Assembly: GCA_905116865.2 (NCBI GenBank)
Contig: CAJHNH020007667.1
Span: forward strand, 509,501 to 573,500
Length of the DNA: 64,000 bases
DNA from: Candidula unifasciata
Lineage: Eukaryota; Mollusca; Gastropoda; Stylommatophora; Geomitridae
Reading direction: 5' to 3'
A model generated the notes under the pieces. The model did not search any database and was not told the DNA's origin. It saw nothing but the letters and a program-made list of their open reading frames with translations. Positions within the stretch are counted from its first letter, which is position 1, and every line of letters starts with the position of its first letter. Shown here in pieces: positions 36,801 to 43,339 of the stretch. The position numbers were made by a program, and so were the translations under genes.

Positions 36801-39800
36801 CAGCATATCGATTAGCACATGCATTGATAGCATAAGGAAGCCATCAGAAGTGCTTTCACAGTATGACATTAGAAATGCAGTTCATCATTGACGGAAGCAG
36901 CAGTTACAAACAGATCAGCAGTTGCACATGTGATTAATTTTAATTGCATAAGACACCACTAATTCAGCTCATTAGCTGGGCAACAAAACGTTATCCTTTC
37001 AGTCTACAAATGGAGGAAATGCAATAGCCACAGTCTGTCAGAAGCAAAAAAAAGTTACTGCCACAACTAAAGACAGGGAACTTGCCTAACCTCTATTATG
37101 ACTGAAAGTTTCACTGTTTGTACAGAGTTGGTGAATTATTCATAATATGTTTGAAGCAACTAGGTTTTAAGTTAGTTAGAGTAAAGCATTGGTTCCTAAG
37201 TGGCATGTTGTCATGTGTGTTTTATTTAAAAACCTTTTGTAGTTTTGCAACTGAGTGTTTATCTTTTAATAAATGAAGTTGAACTGACAGTTTTTCATAA
37301 ACAAAATTATATACCCACTTATAGTTGACATTTAGACTTAAAATGTGGTTGCATTTGAGGTAACATTAACTCCATTCCGTTAGTTCGACATTAGTCTCCA
37401 CACATAGAGTAGGTAAATTTTCCTTCACAAGTTTGTTGGGCTGGTCGACTTTCCTGTAGGTTACGGAATTGTCCCGCTCTGTAGTATGGTTTCTGCGATG
37501 TCTTGTATTTATGTTTTCATTCCGAGAAAGTGAATGCCTGTGACATAGGTTGCAGCACTTTCTAGGGGGTTGTATTAGACCCAGTTTCTCCATGTTTTTG
37601 GAGTATTAAAAGCACTGACGTGCTGAAATATACAACATGTGATATCAATGGCATTGTAGAAAAACCCCGTAACCATGTTTGAAGGTCACAGGGCTTAGGA
37701 ACTACCAATCAGAAGTGAGCTAGTATTAAATGGGGTGGGTCTTTTGAGGCTAATGTCAAACTAGCCCTCCGTTCTATAAAATTTGTCATACCTTAAATAA
37801 AAAAGGCGCATTGTAACAGCTAATAATTGTTTTCAGGTTGCTCCAGCAGAACTTGAAGCAATATTGCTTGGTCACCCAAATGTTCAGGATGCAGCTGTAA
37901 TTGGGGTACCTGACCAAGCAGCTGGGGAATTACCAAAAGCTTTTATAGTTAAGAAGCCAGGATCAAGTGTTACAGAGGAAGAAATCATAAAATTTATTGA
38001 AGGTAGGTACAGATTTAAATCTTTAGTTTCACTTTAGGAAAAGAAACTATTTCTGGTGTTTGTCACATGTTAGATTGATGAGAATTTCTTATGTTGTGGA
38101 TAAAAGCATTTAAAAAAAAAAAATAAGAAATAAATAAATAAATAAAGAAAGAAAGGACCCTCTTCCTCGTTTTTAGGGACATTATGCGTATAGGGTGAAA
38201 TTTATATTTGATAGAACAGTCTGCACTAGGTGGGTGATGCAGTCAGCATTCTACTGACCACCTTTACTTCCCAGGATTGTACCTGATACCCATTTGAGAC
38301 TAGGTCTACCTGGGCATGTTGTTGATGGTCTATGGAAATTATTATGGGTAAGCTCAAGGTATATTTATATGCAAAGACACCATGTGACTACATTATCATT
38401 AATATGAACTTGTATCTTCGGTCATGCCATGGGGTTTTCTCATGTCTGTAGAAATTCTTTATTACAAGTCCTTAGAGCTTCATCATCTACTCAAGTTGAT
38501 CTAGCTCCAGCGTCTTTACCTTCCCTCTTGATTTGTTGTCGCGTCTGTGGCGTTGCAAACGAGCTTCGTAATGCTGGGGTGCCAAGTTCAATCTCAGCTA
38601 CTGGCCTTGCACCTTGGGTTGGTTTCAACAGTGGTATCGAGAAGCCGACTGTCCATAAAGCAGTGGCAAACTACTGGAAGTAAATTTTCCAAGAAAAACC
38701 GCAACAGCAAAAAAAAAAAAAAAAAAAATGCTGGGGTTGGTTCTGAAACGTCCTGTAAAGGATACGCAACTAACTTTTCAACTTGATTTTTTGAAATTCA
38801 TTTAGCACTCCTTGCTTTTCCATGTGTAGGAAGCAGTGAAGTCTGCAATACTGGTATGTGAGCTTAACATTTGTGTGAGGCCTAGCCATCCTTGCAATTT
38901 TAACTACACTACCTGCGGGCTGTTTATCCCATCTGAGCTGCTGCCAACAAGTTTGACACCCTGAGATCAGAAGATCTCAATCTGGATGGTAGACCATCAG
39001 GACCTGAAGGTTTGACACCCTGAGATCAGAAGATCTCAGTCTGGATGACAGACCAACAGGACCTGAAGGTTTGACACCCTGAGATCAGAAGATCTCAGTC
39101 TGGATGGCAGACCAACAGGAACTGAAGGTTTGACACCTTGAGATCAGAAGATCTCAGTCTGGATGGCAGACCAACAGGACCTGAAGGTTTGACACCCTGA
39201 GATCAGAAGATCTCAGTCTGGATGGCAGACCAACAGGACCTGAAGGTTTGAGACCCTGAGATCAGAAGATCTCAGTCTGGATGACAGACCAACAGGACCT
39301 TAAGGTTTGACACCCTGAGATCAGAAGTTCTCAGTCTGGACGGTAGACCAACAGGACCTGAAGGTTTGACACCTTGAGATCAGAAGATCTCAATCTGGAT
39401 GGCAGACCAACAGGACCTGAAGGTTTGACACCCTGAGAGAAGATCTCAACCTGGATGGCAGACCATCAGGACCTGAAGGTTTGACACCTTGAGATCAGAA
39501 GATCTCAATCTGGATGGCAGACCAACAGGACCTGAAGGTTTGACACCTTGAGATCAGAAGATCTCAATCTGGATGGCAGACCAACAGGACCTGAAGGTTT
39601 GACACCCTGAGAGAAGATCTCAATCTGGATGGCAGACCAACAGGACCTGAAGGTTTGACACCCTGAGATCAGAAGATCTCAGTCTGGATGACAGACCAAC
39701 AGGACCTGAAGGTTTGACACCTTGAGAGAAGATCTCAAACTGGATGGCTGACCATCACAGTCTGCCTGAAAGAAACTCGATCTCTCCTGCCTCATGTACT

Positions 39801-40713
39801 TTCATTTTCATACTCAAGGAGTCACTTATATCCTGTGCCCATCTTCGTGTCGGTCGTGTCAACATGCTAGGCAAAGATAATTGTTGTTTGTTTTTGTTTT
39901 TGTTCACCGGCTATAAACCCCGGTAGAAAGACCTGGTTGTTCGCCTATTTCTAGGCTTTGGCTTTGTTCCAGGACCTAAGTTTTGTGCATGCATCCGTTT
40001 ACAGATCCTGCTTACTTGTATGTAGTTGGTTCCTTGCCTCTCAGGCAGATGCACTCTGACTTTAAAGGAAGCCCCCAGTTAGTTGACTCTTTTGACATGC
40101 TTTTATGGAGGCAGTGGATCCATTCTCGCCTTTCCCACAATGGGACCCTGGAACCGACACAGATAATTAATAACAGCAATTGTTATATCAGAGATAGAAG
40201 GTGAAGTTAAAGAATTGGAAACAGAAAATTAATTTCCCTTTGTGGGTACATTTCGGAAGGTAAAAAAGACTCACTGCCATTAAATAATAATGTCGTAAAC
40301 GGTGAATAATTAGGGGTTTGCCGAAATCAGATGTGTTAGGCTAGCATTTCTCAACCTGTGCATCGTGACGCCTTTGGTGGTCGAACCACCATTTCACAGG
40401 GGTTGCCTTAGACCATCGGAAGACACATATTCACTGAAGGTATGAAGCAGCAACGGAAATAATTTTATGGCTGGGGGGTCACCACAACATGAGGATTTGT
40501 ATTAAAGGTTCACGGCATTAGAAAGCTTGAGAGCCACTGTGTTAAGTCAGATGGCACAGTTAAACAAAATAATATACAACTTTAAAATTATTTTACTCTA
40601 CAGGAAGAGTTTCTCACACAAAAAGGCTTCGTGGTGGAGTTCAGTTCATTGATGAAGTTCCAAAAAATCCAAGTGGTAAAATATTGCGGCGTATTTTACG
40701 AGCAAAATATTGA
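16428..40713 (+). CDS. 4-coumarate-CoA-ligase-like acyl-CoA synthetase, 11 coding exons
   Basis: Eleven exons with GT-AG borders and compatible phases join into a 584-residue member of the adenylate-forming (ANL) superfamily. It activates a carboxylic acid to an acyl-AMP and then transfers it to coenzyme A. Motifs in order: P-loop [11 protein letters not shown] at residues 246-256, PLYHIYGM about 289-296, GYGLTETSP 386-394, GEYCVRG about 433-439, WLHTGD 462-467 with the ribose-binding Asp467, [11 protein letters not shown] 481-491, and NPSGKILRR 570-578 with the catalytic Lys574. The first 55 or so residues are rich in Arg, Lys, His and Ser without acidic residues, suggesting a mitochondrial presequence. 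The C-terminus is AKY, not a peroxisomal SKL-type signal. The acid substrate cannot be told from sequence. Insect luciferases are relatives, but luciferase activity is not implied. The 24-kb span is inflated by transposons in the introns. Confidence 0.95.
16835..17170 (+). mobile_element. tRNA-derived SINE in intron 1, 14-bp target duplication
   Basis: AGTTATGTTTGGTT (16835-16848) and AGTAATGTTTGGTT (17157-17170) differ at one base and flank a 308-bp body. The body starts GGGAGCTGCGTTAGCGCAGT (box A) with box B-like GTTCGAAACCGGG near 16929. It ends with CTACCTTTACCTTTA. Confidence 0.85.
17485..17700 (-). mobile_element. tRNA-headed SINE in intron 1
   Basis: On the minus strand the head reads CTGGCCGAACGGTTAGAACA (box A), then GGTTTGAATCCTCGG (box B). 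The body is shared with 19757-19972, including AGGCAGGGGGTCTTT-AGCCTGA and TGGCTAGTGCTGTCGCCAC on the + strand. Confidence 0.82.
17880..18230 (-). mobile_element. tRNA-headed SINE, different family, in intron 1
   Basis: On the minus strand TGTGGTCCCGAGGTATGGCA (box A-like) is followed by CCCCGGTTCAGGTCCC (box B-like). The body, with CAGTGCACAAACTCCGTAGC on the + strand, matches no other repeat in the window. Confidence 0.65.
18327..18534 (+). CDS. acyl-CoA synthetase exon 2
   Basis: Preceded by AAACAG and followed by GTAAGT. Codes residues 97-165 plus one base, including [13 protein letters not shown] and [20 protein letters not shown]. Joins exon 3 in frame at a split glycine codon. Confidence 0.95.
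18770..18888. repeat. (TC)n microsatellite
   Basis: TC-rich tract within a longer pyrimidine-rich run (from about 18600) just downstream of exon 2. Long Ser/Leu frames across it are artefacts. Confidence 0.95.
19745..19984 (-). mobile_element. tRNA-headed SINE in intron 2 with 12-bp target duplication
   Basis: GAATAAGAAAAC is repeated exactly at 19745-19756 and 19973-19984. The 216-bp body is a copy of the SINE at 17485-17700. On the minus strand it starts with the CGGCCGAACAGTT-type head and box B GGGTTCAAATCC. It lies only about 50 bp before exon 3. Confidence 0.9.
20033..20148 (+). CDS. acyl-CoA synthetase exon 3
   Basis: Acceptor TTATAG, donor GTCAGT. Codes residues 166-204, from [16 protein letters not shown] to EFPNQVK. 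Ends in phase 0. Confidence 0.95.
20265..22470 (-). pseudogene. LINE with reverse transcriptase and RNase H, in intron 3
   Basis: Minus-strand fragments follow LINE order. At 22190-22438 the RT N-terminal part reads [20 protein letters not shown]. At 21714-22049 it reads [15 protein letters not shown] and [16 protein letters not shown], with the first catalytic Asp. Near 21670-21690 the catalytic box is LYTDDLA. At 21269-21478 the thumb reads [16 protein letters not shown]. At 20600-21187 the RNase H begins ([20 protein letters not shown]), and at 20400-20600 it continues with [11 protein letters not shown] and [11 protein letters not shown]. Several stops and frameshifts make it inactive. 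No endonuclease is present, so it is 5'-truncated. The type is Jockey/I-like. Confidence 0.9.
22471..23164. other. intron 3 sequence without recognisable gene
   Basis: AT-rich intron. A GAAGAAGAAGAAG run near 23130 follows a block beginning about 22970 and could be the tail of an unidentified + strand retroposon, but no head or coding motif is visible. Confidence 0.4.
23165..23400. repeat. 61-bp tandem repeat in intron 3
   Basis: About three and a half copies of a unit containing GAGTTATGATTTATGAGTTG and CAAGATATCAGCC, with 61-bp spacing and a few substitutions per copy. Confidence 0.85.
23506..23705 (+). CDS. acyl-CoA synthetase exon 4 (P-loop)
   Basis: Acceptor TTGCAG, donor GTAGGT. Codes residues 205-270 plus two bases. 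It contains the AMP-binding P-loop signature [11 protein letters not shown] followed by MLTHYN, the most diagnostic motif of the family. Confidence 0.96.
23830..24110 (+). mobile_element. old tRNA-headed SINE in intron 4
   Basis: Box A-like CTGGTACAGTAGTTAGTGCA and box B-like GGGATCAATTCCC are correctly spaced, followed by a diverged body. No target duplication was seen. Confidence 0.55.
24130..24530 (-). pseudogene. LINE RNase H fragment in intron 4
   Basis: On the minus strand [17 protein letters not shown] (Glu helix) and [12 protein letters not shown] (Asp region, Ser-Met in place of the usual residues) are followed in another frame by [14 protein letters not shown], the last catalytic motif. 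Frame-broken and truncated. Confidence 0.75.
24765..25112. repeat. 48-bp minisatellite in intron 4
   Basis: Seven copies of a 48-bp unit with GAGCAAAGGACCACAATAGT and AAGCCACAGCTGTGCCACCC, 95% or more alike by eye, ending about 90 bp before exon 5. As 48 is divisible by three, both strands stay open. There is no reason to think it is coding. Confidence 0.93.
25203..25371 (+). CDS. acyl-CoA synthetase exon 5
   Basis: Acceptor TTTCAG, donor GTAAGT. Codes residues 271-327 with [12 protein letters not shown] and [16 protein letters not shown]. The HIYG motif sits where firefly luciferase has HHGF. Ends in phase 0. Confidence 0.95.
25463..25639 (+). repeat. 177-bp direct repeat, copy 1, in intron 5
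   Basis: Nearly identical over its whole length to 27468-27645, starting CTGAAGACTTGAGACC and ending CAGATAAAGAAGT. The sequences outside the repeat differ at both ends. It could be a pair of terminal repeats of a 2.2-kb element or a local duplication. Confidence 0.85.
25640..27467. other. interval between the 177-bp direct repeats
   Basis: 1.8 kb with no coding motif that I can recognise. A sub-interval beginning TGTGACGTCCCGGG (25683) and ending TTTCGTGACA (27264) has LTR-like TG...CA ends, but the flanking five bases do not match, so a solo LTR is not proven. Confidence 0.35.
27468..27645 (+). repeat. 177-bp direct repeat, copy 2
   Basis: Partner of 25463-25639. It differs by one inserted G and a couple of substitutions. 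Confidence 0.85.
27704..27960 (+). mobile_element. tRNA-headed SINE in intron 5
   Basis: The head AGCGGCTTACCGCTCACCTG leads into a body shared with 31050-31285 (+) and, inverted, with 38150-38345 and 43706-43999. Shared pieces include TGAGTGGGTACC, GGTGGC-TGCGTGATG and GGTCTATAAAA-like sequence. Confidence 0.7.
28050..28224 (+). CDS. acyl-CoA synthetase exon 6
   Basis: Acceptor AAACAG, donor GTTTGC (a weaker donor than the others). Codes residues 328-385 plus one base: [16 protein letters not shown] and [13 protein letters not shown], the A4-A5 linker region. Confidence 0.93.
28470..28630 (+). mobile_element. (GAA)n-tailed short repeat family B, truncated copy, in intron 6
   Basis: Shares the 3' part GCCAGAGCTTACAGC-GTGAAC followed by GAAGAAGAATAAG with family B copies at 31712-32000, 39876-40160, 42797-43080 and 49064-49330, here in the opposite orientation to those. 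Diverged. Confidence 0.55.
29221..29315 (+). CDS. acyl-CoA synthetase exon 7
   Basis: Acceptor AAACAG, donor GTAACA. Codes residues 386-417 starting with YGLTETSP, the adenine/ATP-binding A5 motif. Ends in phase 0. Confidence 0.94.
29316..31049. other. start of intron 7 without recognisable gene
   Basis: AT-rich. A block at 30050-30250 with GCCTGGCAATAAATTGTGCA recurs at 56580-56700 and, inverted, at 46190-46230, so it is a dispersed repeat of unknown class. The long frame at 30182-30640 has no recognisable domain. Confidence 0.45.
31050..31285 (+). mobile_element. old copy of the 27704-27960 SINE, intron 7
   Basis: Shares AAAGTGGGTACCAGTAAATG, GGAAGTAAATGTGGCTGG and TGTGATACGAACATC with the SINE at 27704-27960. 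The tRNA-like head (GTGCATTGGCCTGCATG) is eroded. Confidence 0.55.
31365..32400 (-). pseudogene. LINE RNase H and 3' end, interrupted by a nested repeat
   Basis: On the minus strand 32100-32330 gives IIYTDGSV and [11 protein letters not shown], the start of an RNase H. 31560-31700 gives [20 protein letters not shown], the last RNase H motif. 31365-31450 matches the LINE 3' end seen at 42541-42745, with GCACTCGGGACACTCCCAT on the + strand. Between the RNase H halves sits a family B repeat at 31712-32000. This copy physically links the RNase H and the C-terminal CPEC-type 3' end, defining one LINE family. It is dead. Confidence 0.78.
31712..32000 (-). mobile_element. (GAA)n-tailed short repeat family B, nested in a LINE
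   Basis: The + strand reads CTTCTTCTTCTTCGCGTTCA at the left end, so the element runs on the minus strand with a GAA tail. The body contains AACCTGAGTGTTGCGTGTGC and CCTTGCCTCTC-GGCAGA, shared with three other long copies. It splits an RNase H coding region, so it is younger than that LINE. Confidence 0.8.
32448..32592 (+). CDS. acyl-CoA synthetase exon 8
   Basis: Acceptor CAACAG, donor GTAGAC followed by a long T-run. Codes residues 418-465 plus one base: [20 protein letters not shown] and DRWLHT. The GEYCVRG stretch corresponds to 4CL box II (GEICIRG) with two changes. Confidence 0.94.
32770..32880 (+). mobile_element. family B fragment, intron 8
   Basis: ACAAGTATAGACCCACTTCC and GTTTACAGCTGGTGAACACG match the two ends of family B with the middle deleted. 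Confidence 0.5.
32881..33510. other. intron 8 sequence without recognisable gene
   Basis: AT-rich, no motif seen. Confidence 0.4.
33511..33745 (+). repeat. short dispersed repeat family A, copy 3, intron 8
   Basis: Matches 15187-15400 through ACCCCACCAGGACATCA, ATCACCCGTGGAGAGGTCCC and GCCAGGGTGGGGCTTCAAA, and ends with TCTCACATGGGATGA. Confidence 0.75.
34430..34965 (+). pseudogene. LINE RNase H and 3' end, intron 8
   Basis: On the + strand [16 protein letters not shown] is the RNase H Glu helix, followed by DLFARAGKC and [20 protein letters not shown]. After a G-run near 34776-34798 the 3' end reads TGTGCTGGCTGCTAAAGATG, matching the LINE ends at 14090-14300 and 42541-42745. It sits just before exon 9. 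Frame-broken. Confidence 0.65.
34986..35068 (+). CDS. acyl-CoA synthetase exon 9
   Basis: Acceptor TTCCAG, donor GTAATG. Codes residues 466-493: [10 protein letters not shown] with the conserved Asp, then [13 protein letters not shown], the hinge where the C-terminal domain rotates. Ends in phase 0. Confidence 0.94.
35225..35950 (+). pseudogene. RTE-like LINE reverse-transcriptase C-terminus, intron 9
   Basis: On the + strand [13 protein letters not shown] is followed by [34 protein letters not shown] and, near the end, [32 protein letters not shown]. This is the thumb and C-terminal region of RTE/CR1-type reverse transcriptases. Stops and shifts disable it. Related 3' ends lie at 39756-39866 (minus) and 43340-43530 (plus). 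Confidence 0.82.
35951..36689. other. intron 9 sequence without recognisable gene
   Basis: A block at 36175-36270 is weakly reminiscent of the 27704-27960 SINE. Nothing else is identifiable. Confidence 0.35.
36690..36960 (+). repeat. dispersed repeat, partner of 14740-15000
   Basis: See the entry at 14740-15000. Same orientation, moderate divergence. Confidence 0.65.
36961..37836. other. end of intron 9, no recognisable gene
   Basis: AT-rich, leading into the acceptor of exon 10. The small frames have no recognisable domain. Confidence 0.4.
37837..38002 (+). CDS. acyl-CoA synthetase exon 10
   Basis: Acceptor TTTCAG, donor GTAGGT. Codes residues 494-548 plus one base: [32 protein letters not shown] and EEEIIKFI, the mobile C-terminal domain. 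Confidence 0.95.
38150..38345 (-). mobile_element. old copy of the 27704/43706 SINE, intron 10
   Basis: Shares AGGTGGGTGATGCAGTCAGC, GACCACCTTTACTTCCC and CATTTGAGACTAGGTC-ACCTGGG with the SINE at 43706-43999 on the + strand, so it is in the minus orientation. The tRNA-like head end is lost. Confidence 0.65.
38530..38790 (+). mobile_element. copy of the 13911-14065 SINE family, intron 10
   Basis: Contains AGCTTCGTAATGCTGGGGTG, a long internal A-run near 38710-38728, and the conserved tail GCTGGGGTTGGTTCTGAAAC plus TAAAGGATACGCAACTAAC. Confidence 0.78.
38950..39755. repeat. 59-bp minisatellite with a hairpin in each unit, intron 10
   Basis: About 13-14 units spaced 59 bp apart (a few shortened by 4-5 bp where ATCA is missing). 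Each contains GAGATCAGAAGATCTC, an inverted repeat of GAGATC around a 4-base loop. Shortened units read GAGAGAAGATCTC. The rest of the unit is TGGATGGCAGACCAACAGGA. Variants recur in higher-order fashion. Confidence 0.95.
39756..39866 (-). pseudogene. RTE-like LINE 3' end fragment, intron 10
   Basis: On the minus strand it codes [13 protein letters not shown] and EIEFLSG, the tail of the LINE represented at 35225-35950. About 110 bp remain. The minisatellite abuts it directly. Confidence 0.6.
39876..40160 (-). mobile_element. (GAA)n-tailed family B copy, intron 10
   Basis: Same body as 31712-32000 (GTTCACCGGCTATAAACCCC, GCCTCTCAGGCAGATGCACT on the + strand). The GAA tail has decayed to TTGTTTGTTTTTG. 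Confidence 0.72.
40334..40547 (+). mobile_element. SPIN-like hAT MITE in the last intron
   Basis: A 198-bp element (40342-40539). The left end TAGCATTTCTCAACCTGTG and the right end, read on the other strand, CAGTGGCTCTCAAGCTTTC are imperfect inverted termini of the CAGTGGTTCTCAACC type. The interior keeps ATTTCACAGGGGTTGCC, TTAGACCATCGGAAGACACA and GGTCACCACAACATGAGGA. To my knowledge these are diagnostic of the SPIN (SPACE INVADERS) family of hAT MITEs. Flanking octamers TGTTAGGC (40334-40341) and TGTTAAGT (40540-40547) agree at six of eight bases, as expected for an aged hAT target duplication. It lies about 55 bp before exon 11. Confidence 0.85.
40604..40713 (+). CDS. acyl-CoA synthetase exon 11 (last coding)
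   Basis: Acceptor TCTACAG, TGA stop at 40711-40713. Codes residues 549-584 with [18 protein letters not shown], including catalytic Lys574, and ends RAKY. A possible ATTAAA poly(A) signal lies at 40759 and an AATAAA at 40971. The latter is inside a SINE. Confidence 0.95.
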
Positions 40714-40829
40714 GTGATAAAATTATAACTTTTTACAGGGTCAGTGTATAGCTTTGCTATTAAAAACTGTGTCAATAATTCAGGCAAATGGAATCAGATT
40801 ATCAGTATTTTGTTGTTGTTTAGAGGATT

Positions 40830-41035
40830 GACTTCATTGCACTGAGTTTTATCACATGTGCCTCAGTCTCCTTCTGATGACTGGCCAGCCACCTGCCATG
40901 AATGTGACATAAAACATGAACTGCTTCAGTGTTTATCCCCAGGAATCTCCGTAAAAAAATGCATTTATAAAATAAACCCACGACCTTCAGAGCAAGAGGT
41001 AAACATCTTAACCACTTCACTGAGGAGACCTTCAG
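40830..41035 (-). mobile_element. degenerate tRNA-headed SINE just downstream of the gene
   Basis: On the minus strand GTGGTTAAGATGTTTACCTC and GGTCGTGGGTTTATT resemble box A and B. The body shares AGGAATCTCCGTA with 52150-52510 and resembles the fragment at 45410-45490. Confidence 0.6.
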
Positions 41036-41149
41036 TATTTATTCAGTGTAATAAGTGTGAATCGGATAACAATTTTAATTATGATTGCAAATGCCATATT
41101 TTTGTATGTGTTTGCAAACACATATGCCCACGGGTGCATGCACACACCC

Positions 41150-41225
41150 ACAATTACACACAAATGCACATATGCATCCCCCCACCCCCCACACACAACA
41201 CACACACACTCACACACAGACATTA
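41150..41225. repeat. (CA)-rich microsatellite
   Basis: Interrupted CA repeat with a C-run. Confidence 0.85.
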
Positions 41226-42540
41226 TTTGAAAACATGAGCTAGGCCCTTGCAACTAGCTGAAAGGAAATATGGTATATGATTAGAAGATGAATGTGTGAT
41301 TGACTGACCCCAGCTACCAAAAGAATCCACTCTTCTACATCTTTTGAGAGAGACAGAAAATATGTGGTCATCTGATTATATGACCTGAATGCAAGAAATT
41401 TAGAATCATGGCTTTGAAAACAAGTTTTGTGTCCTAACGTATAGGAAAAAGTGTAAAACATTATCACAAATCTAAAGGACTGAAAAATCAAGAGTCTGTG
41501 TTTAAAATAAAATATTCATGTTAACTAGAGACTAATACTAATACATTCCTGCTGACACCAAAGTTTTGTTCATGTTAACTGATCGTTCATCTTAAGAAAG
41601 TTCGTCAAAGTTTTATTTTTATACAAACACAGACTACAACGTATAAGCTTAATAAAGTGAAAGGAAAGATTCACAAAAACACAGTAAATGCTTCTACCCA
41701 GTCTTTAGCAAGGAGTAGGATGAGAAGTATTACACAAATCAGTAAATATAGTCAAATAGAAAAGTGTCAGTTACCCCTGTGTTTGACACCTTCTAGGAAA
41801 TATCCATGTTTATTAATTACAGAATGGTTCCAGTTTCTCATAAATGTCACTTTTCTGACTAGGTCATGATATAAATATATAAACTGAAAATAGCATTTAG
41901 GTTTTTTTTCTGTGAATCAAATTGTTTGTTGGGTTTTTATAAAGCCAAGATGATGTCAAATCTTCACATAAGCCTCAATGATAGAGGTCATGGTGTCATG
42001 GCATGACCCACCTGATATATATACTGTGTTTAGGCCCAGGGGAATGTAATCTGTTTAATGCTTCACTATGTTTATGTTTATTATGAAGTCCCTTTAAAAA
42101 GAAGATTTTTTTAAAGTTTGAAAAAAAAGCAGATAAATAAATTTAAACAGATTTGTTAATAACCGATGTAAAATTCCTTTTGGGGGTTGGGGGTGTTTAA
42201 AGGGATATTCTGGGTTTATTTCCACATGGTCAATTCTTTTTTATTTTAACATTTTTTTAATTATCAGGGTGACAGGGTAAAGTGAAAGAGTGCTGTCTTG
42301 AATATCCTGATAAAGTAAAATGTAAAATCAGTGTATGTGAGAGTGAGAGAAAGCGAGTGAGAGAAAGAGAGAGAATCACCTTATATACATTAATACAATG
42401 TTTTCTATGTATTTGCATTTTATTAATTCAGTATGAAATATTCTCCCTGATTAATCAAATGAGTTTGAGTTTGACTAGGAGATGTGGTCAAGGCCCTTTG
42501 GGAACAAAAAAACGAAATCAGTAGAAAAACAAGATTATTA
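41226..42540. other. no recognisable gene
   Basis: AT-rich intergenic sequence with short GAGAGA stretches near 42340-42375. No coding or RNA motif recognised. Confidence 0.4.
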
Positions 42541-42745
42541 TTCCCGGAGAGAATGAGGCATCTGGGTGTAACCAGAGGGTCTGGCTGGCTCACTACACTC
42601 AGAGGAAAGGCAAGACGGACAAATAACCAGATCGTAACCAGTACCATCAGTATTGGAACTCTGCGCTGGCTGCTGGAGATGAGGACGAAGCAAACATGGG
42701 AATGCCCCGAGTGCTGTGATGTCAATTCTTGACTCAACTCAACTA
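42541..42745 (+). pseudogene. LINE 3' end with CPEC-type C-terminus
   Basis: The open segment reads TRGSGWLTTLRGKARR, GTLRWLLEM and [11 protein letters not shown], then a stop and a CAACTCAACT tail. It is the clearest copy of the RNase H LINE 3' end and shows the (TCAAC)n-type tail. Strongly 5'-truncated. Confidence 0.75.
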
Positions 42746-42796
42746 ATCAAATGAGTATGCACTGTCAAGCACATTACAGCACAATAAAACTGTTAT

Positions 42797-43080
42797 CTTC
42801 TTCTTCTTCTTTGCGTTCACCAGCTGTAAACTCTGGTGGAAAGTTAGGGTTGTTCGTCCCCTTCTTGTCTGCAGTCCTGTTCCAGAACCTGAGTGTTGCG
42901 TGTGCATCCGTTTGACAGATCTGATACATTTGAGTGTAGAATGTTGGTTCCTTGCCTCTCAGGCAGATGCACTCCGACTTCAAAGGAAGCTCCCAATTAG
43001 TCGACTCTTAGGACATGCTTTTGGTCAGGGGGGGTCTATTCTTGTTTTCCCTATAATAGGGCCCCGTAACCCACGGGGAG
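42797..43080 (-). mobile_element. (GAA)n-tailed family B copy
   Basis: The + strand begins CTTCTTCTTCTTTGCGTTCA and continues with the family body (AACCTGAGTGTTGCGTGTGC). Ends near a G-run at 43079-43090. Confidence 0.8.
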
Positions 43081-43339
43081 GGGGGGGGGGTGGTAAAACT
43101 GTTATAGATCCCTAAACGTTTTTATATTGCTCACTGCCTCTCCCCCCCCCCCCCCATGTATTCCAACATGTCTGTCACGAAAAGGAAACTAATCCTTGTC
43201 AGCCGTGAACACGGTAGAACCACCAACCTTCTGACCCAGCCCTTCTTTATTTTCCTGAGCATACTCATCGAGTCACTGAGAAAGCATGCCCCAGTGGAAT
43301 TCTGTAGTCTGGAGTAAACAGTAATGGAGGTTATGATTC

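Noticed and set aside
38950..39755. CRISPR-like regular repeats
   Set aside because: The units are contiguous tandem repeats without unique spacers, in a eukaryotic intron.
16428..40713. Luciferase annotation for the acyl-CoA synthetase
   Set aside because: The family is shared, but the HIYG active-site stretch and absence of a peroxisomal tail fit a 4CL-like synthetase better. Sequence alone does not support light emission.
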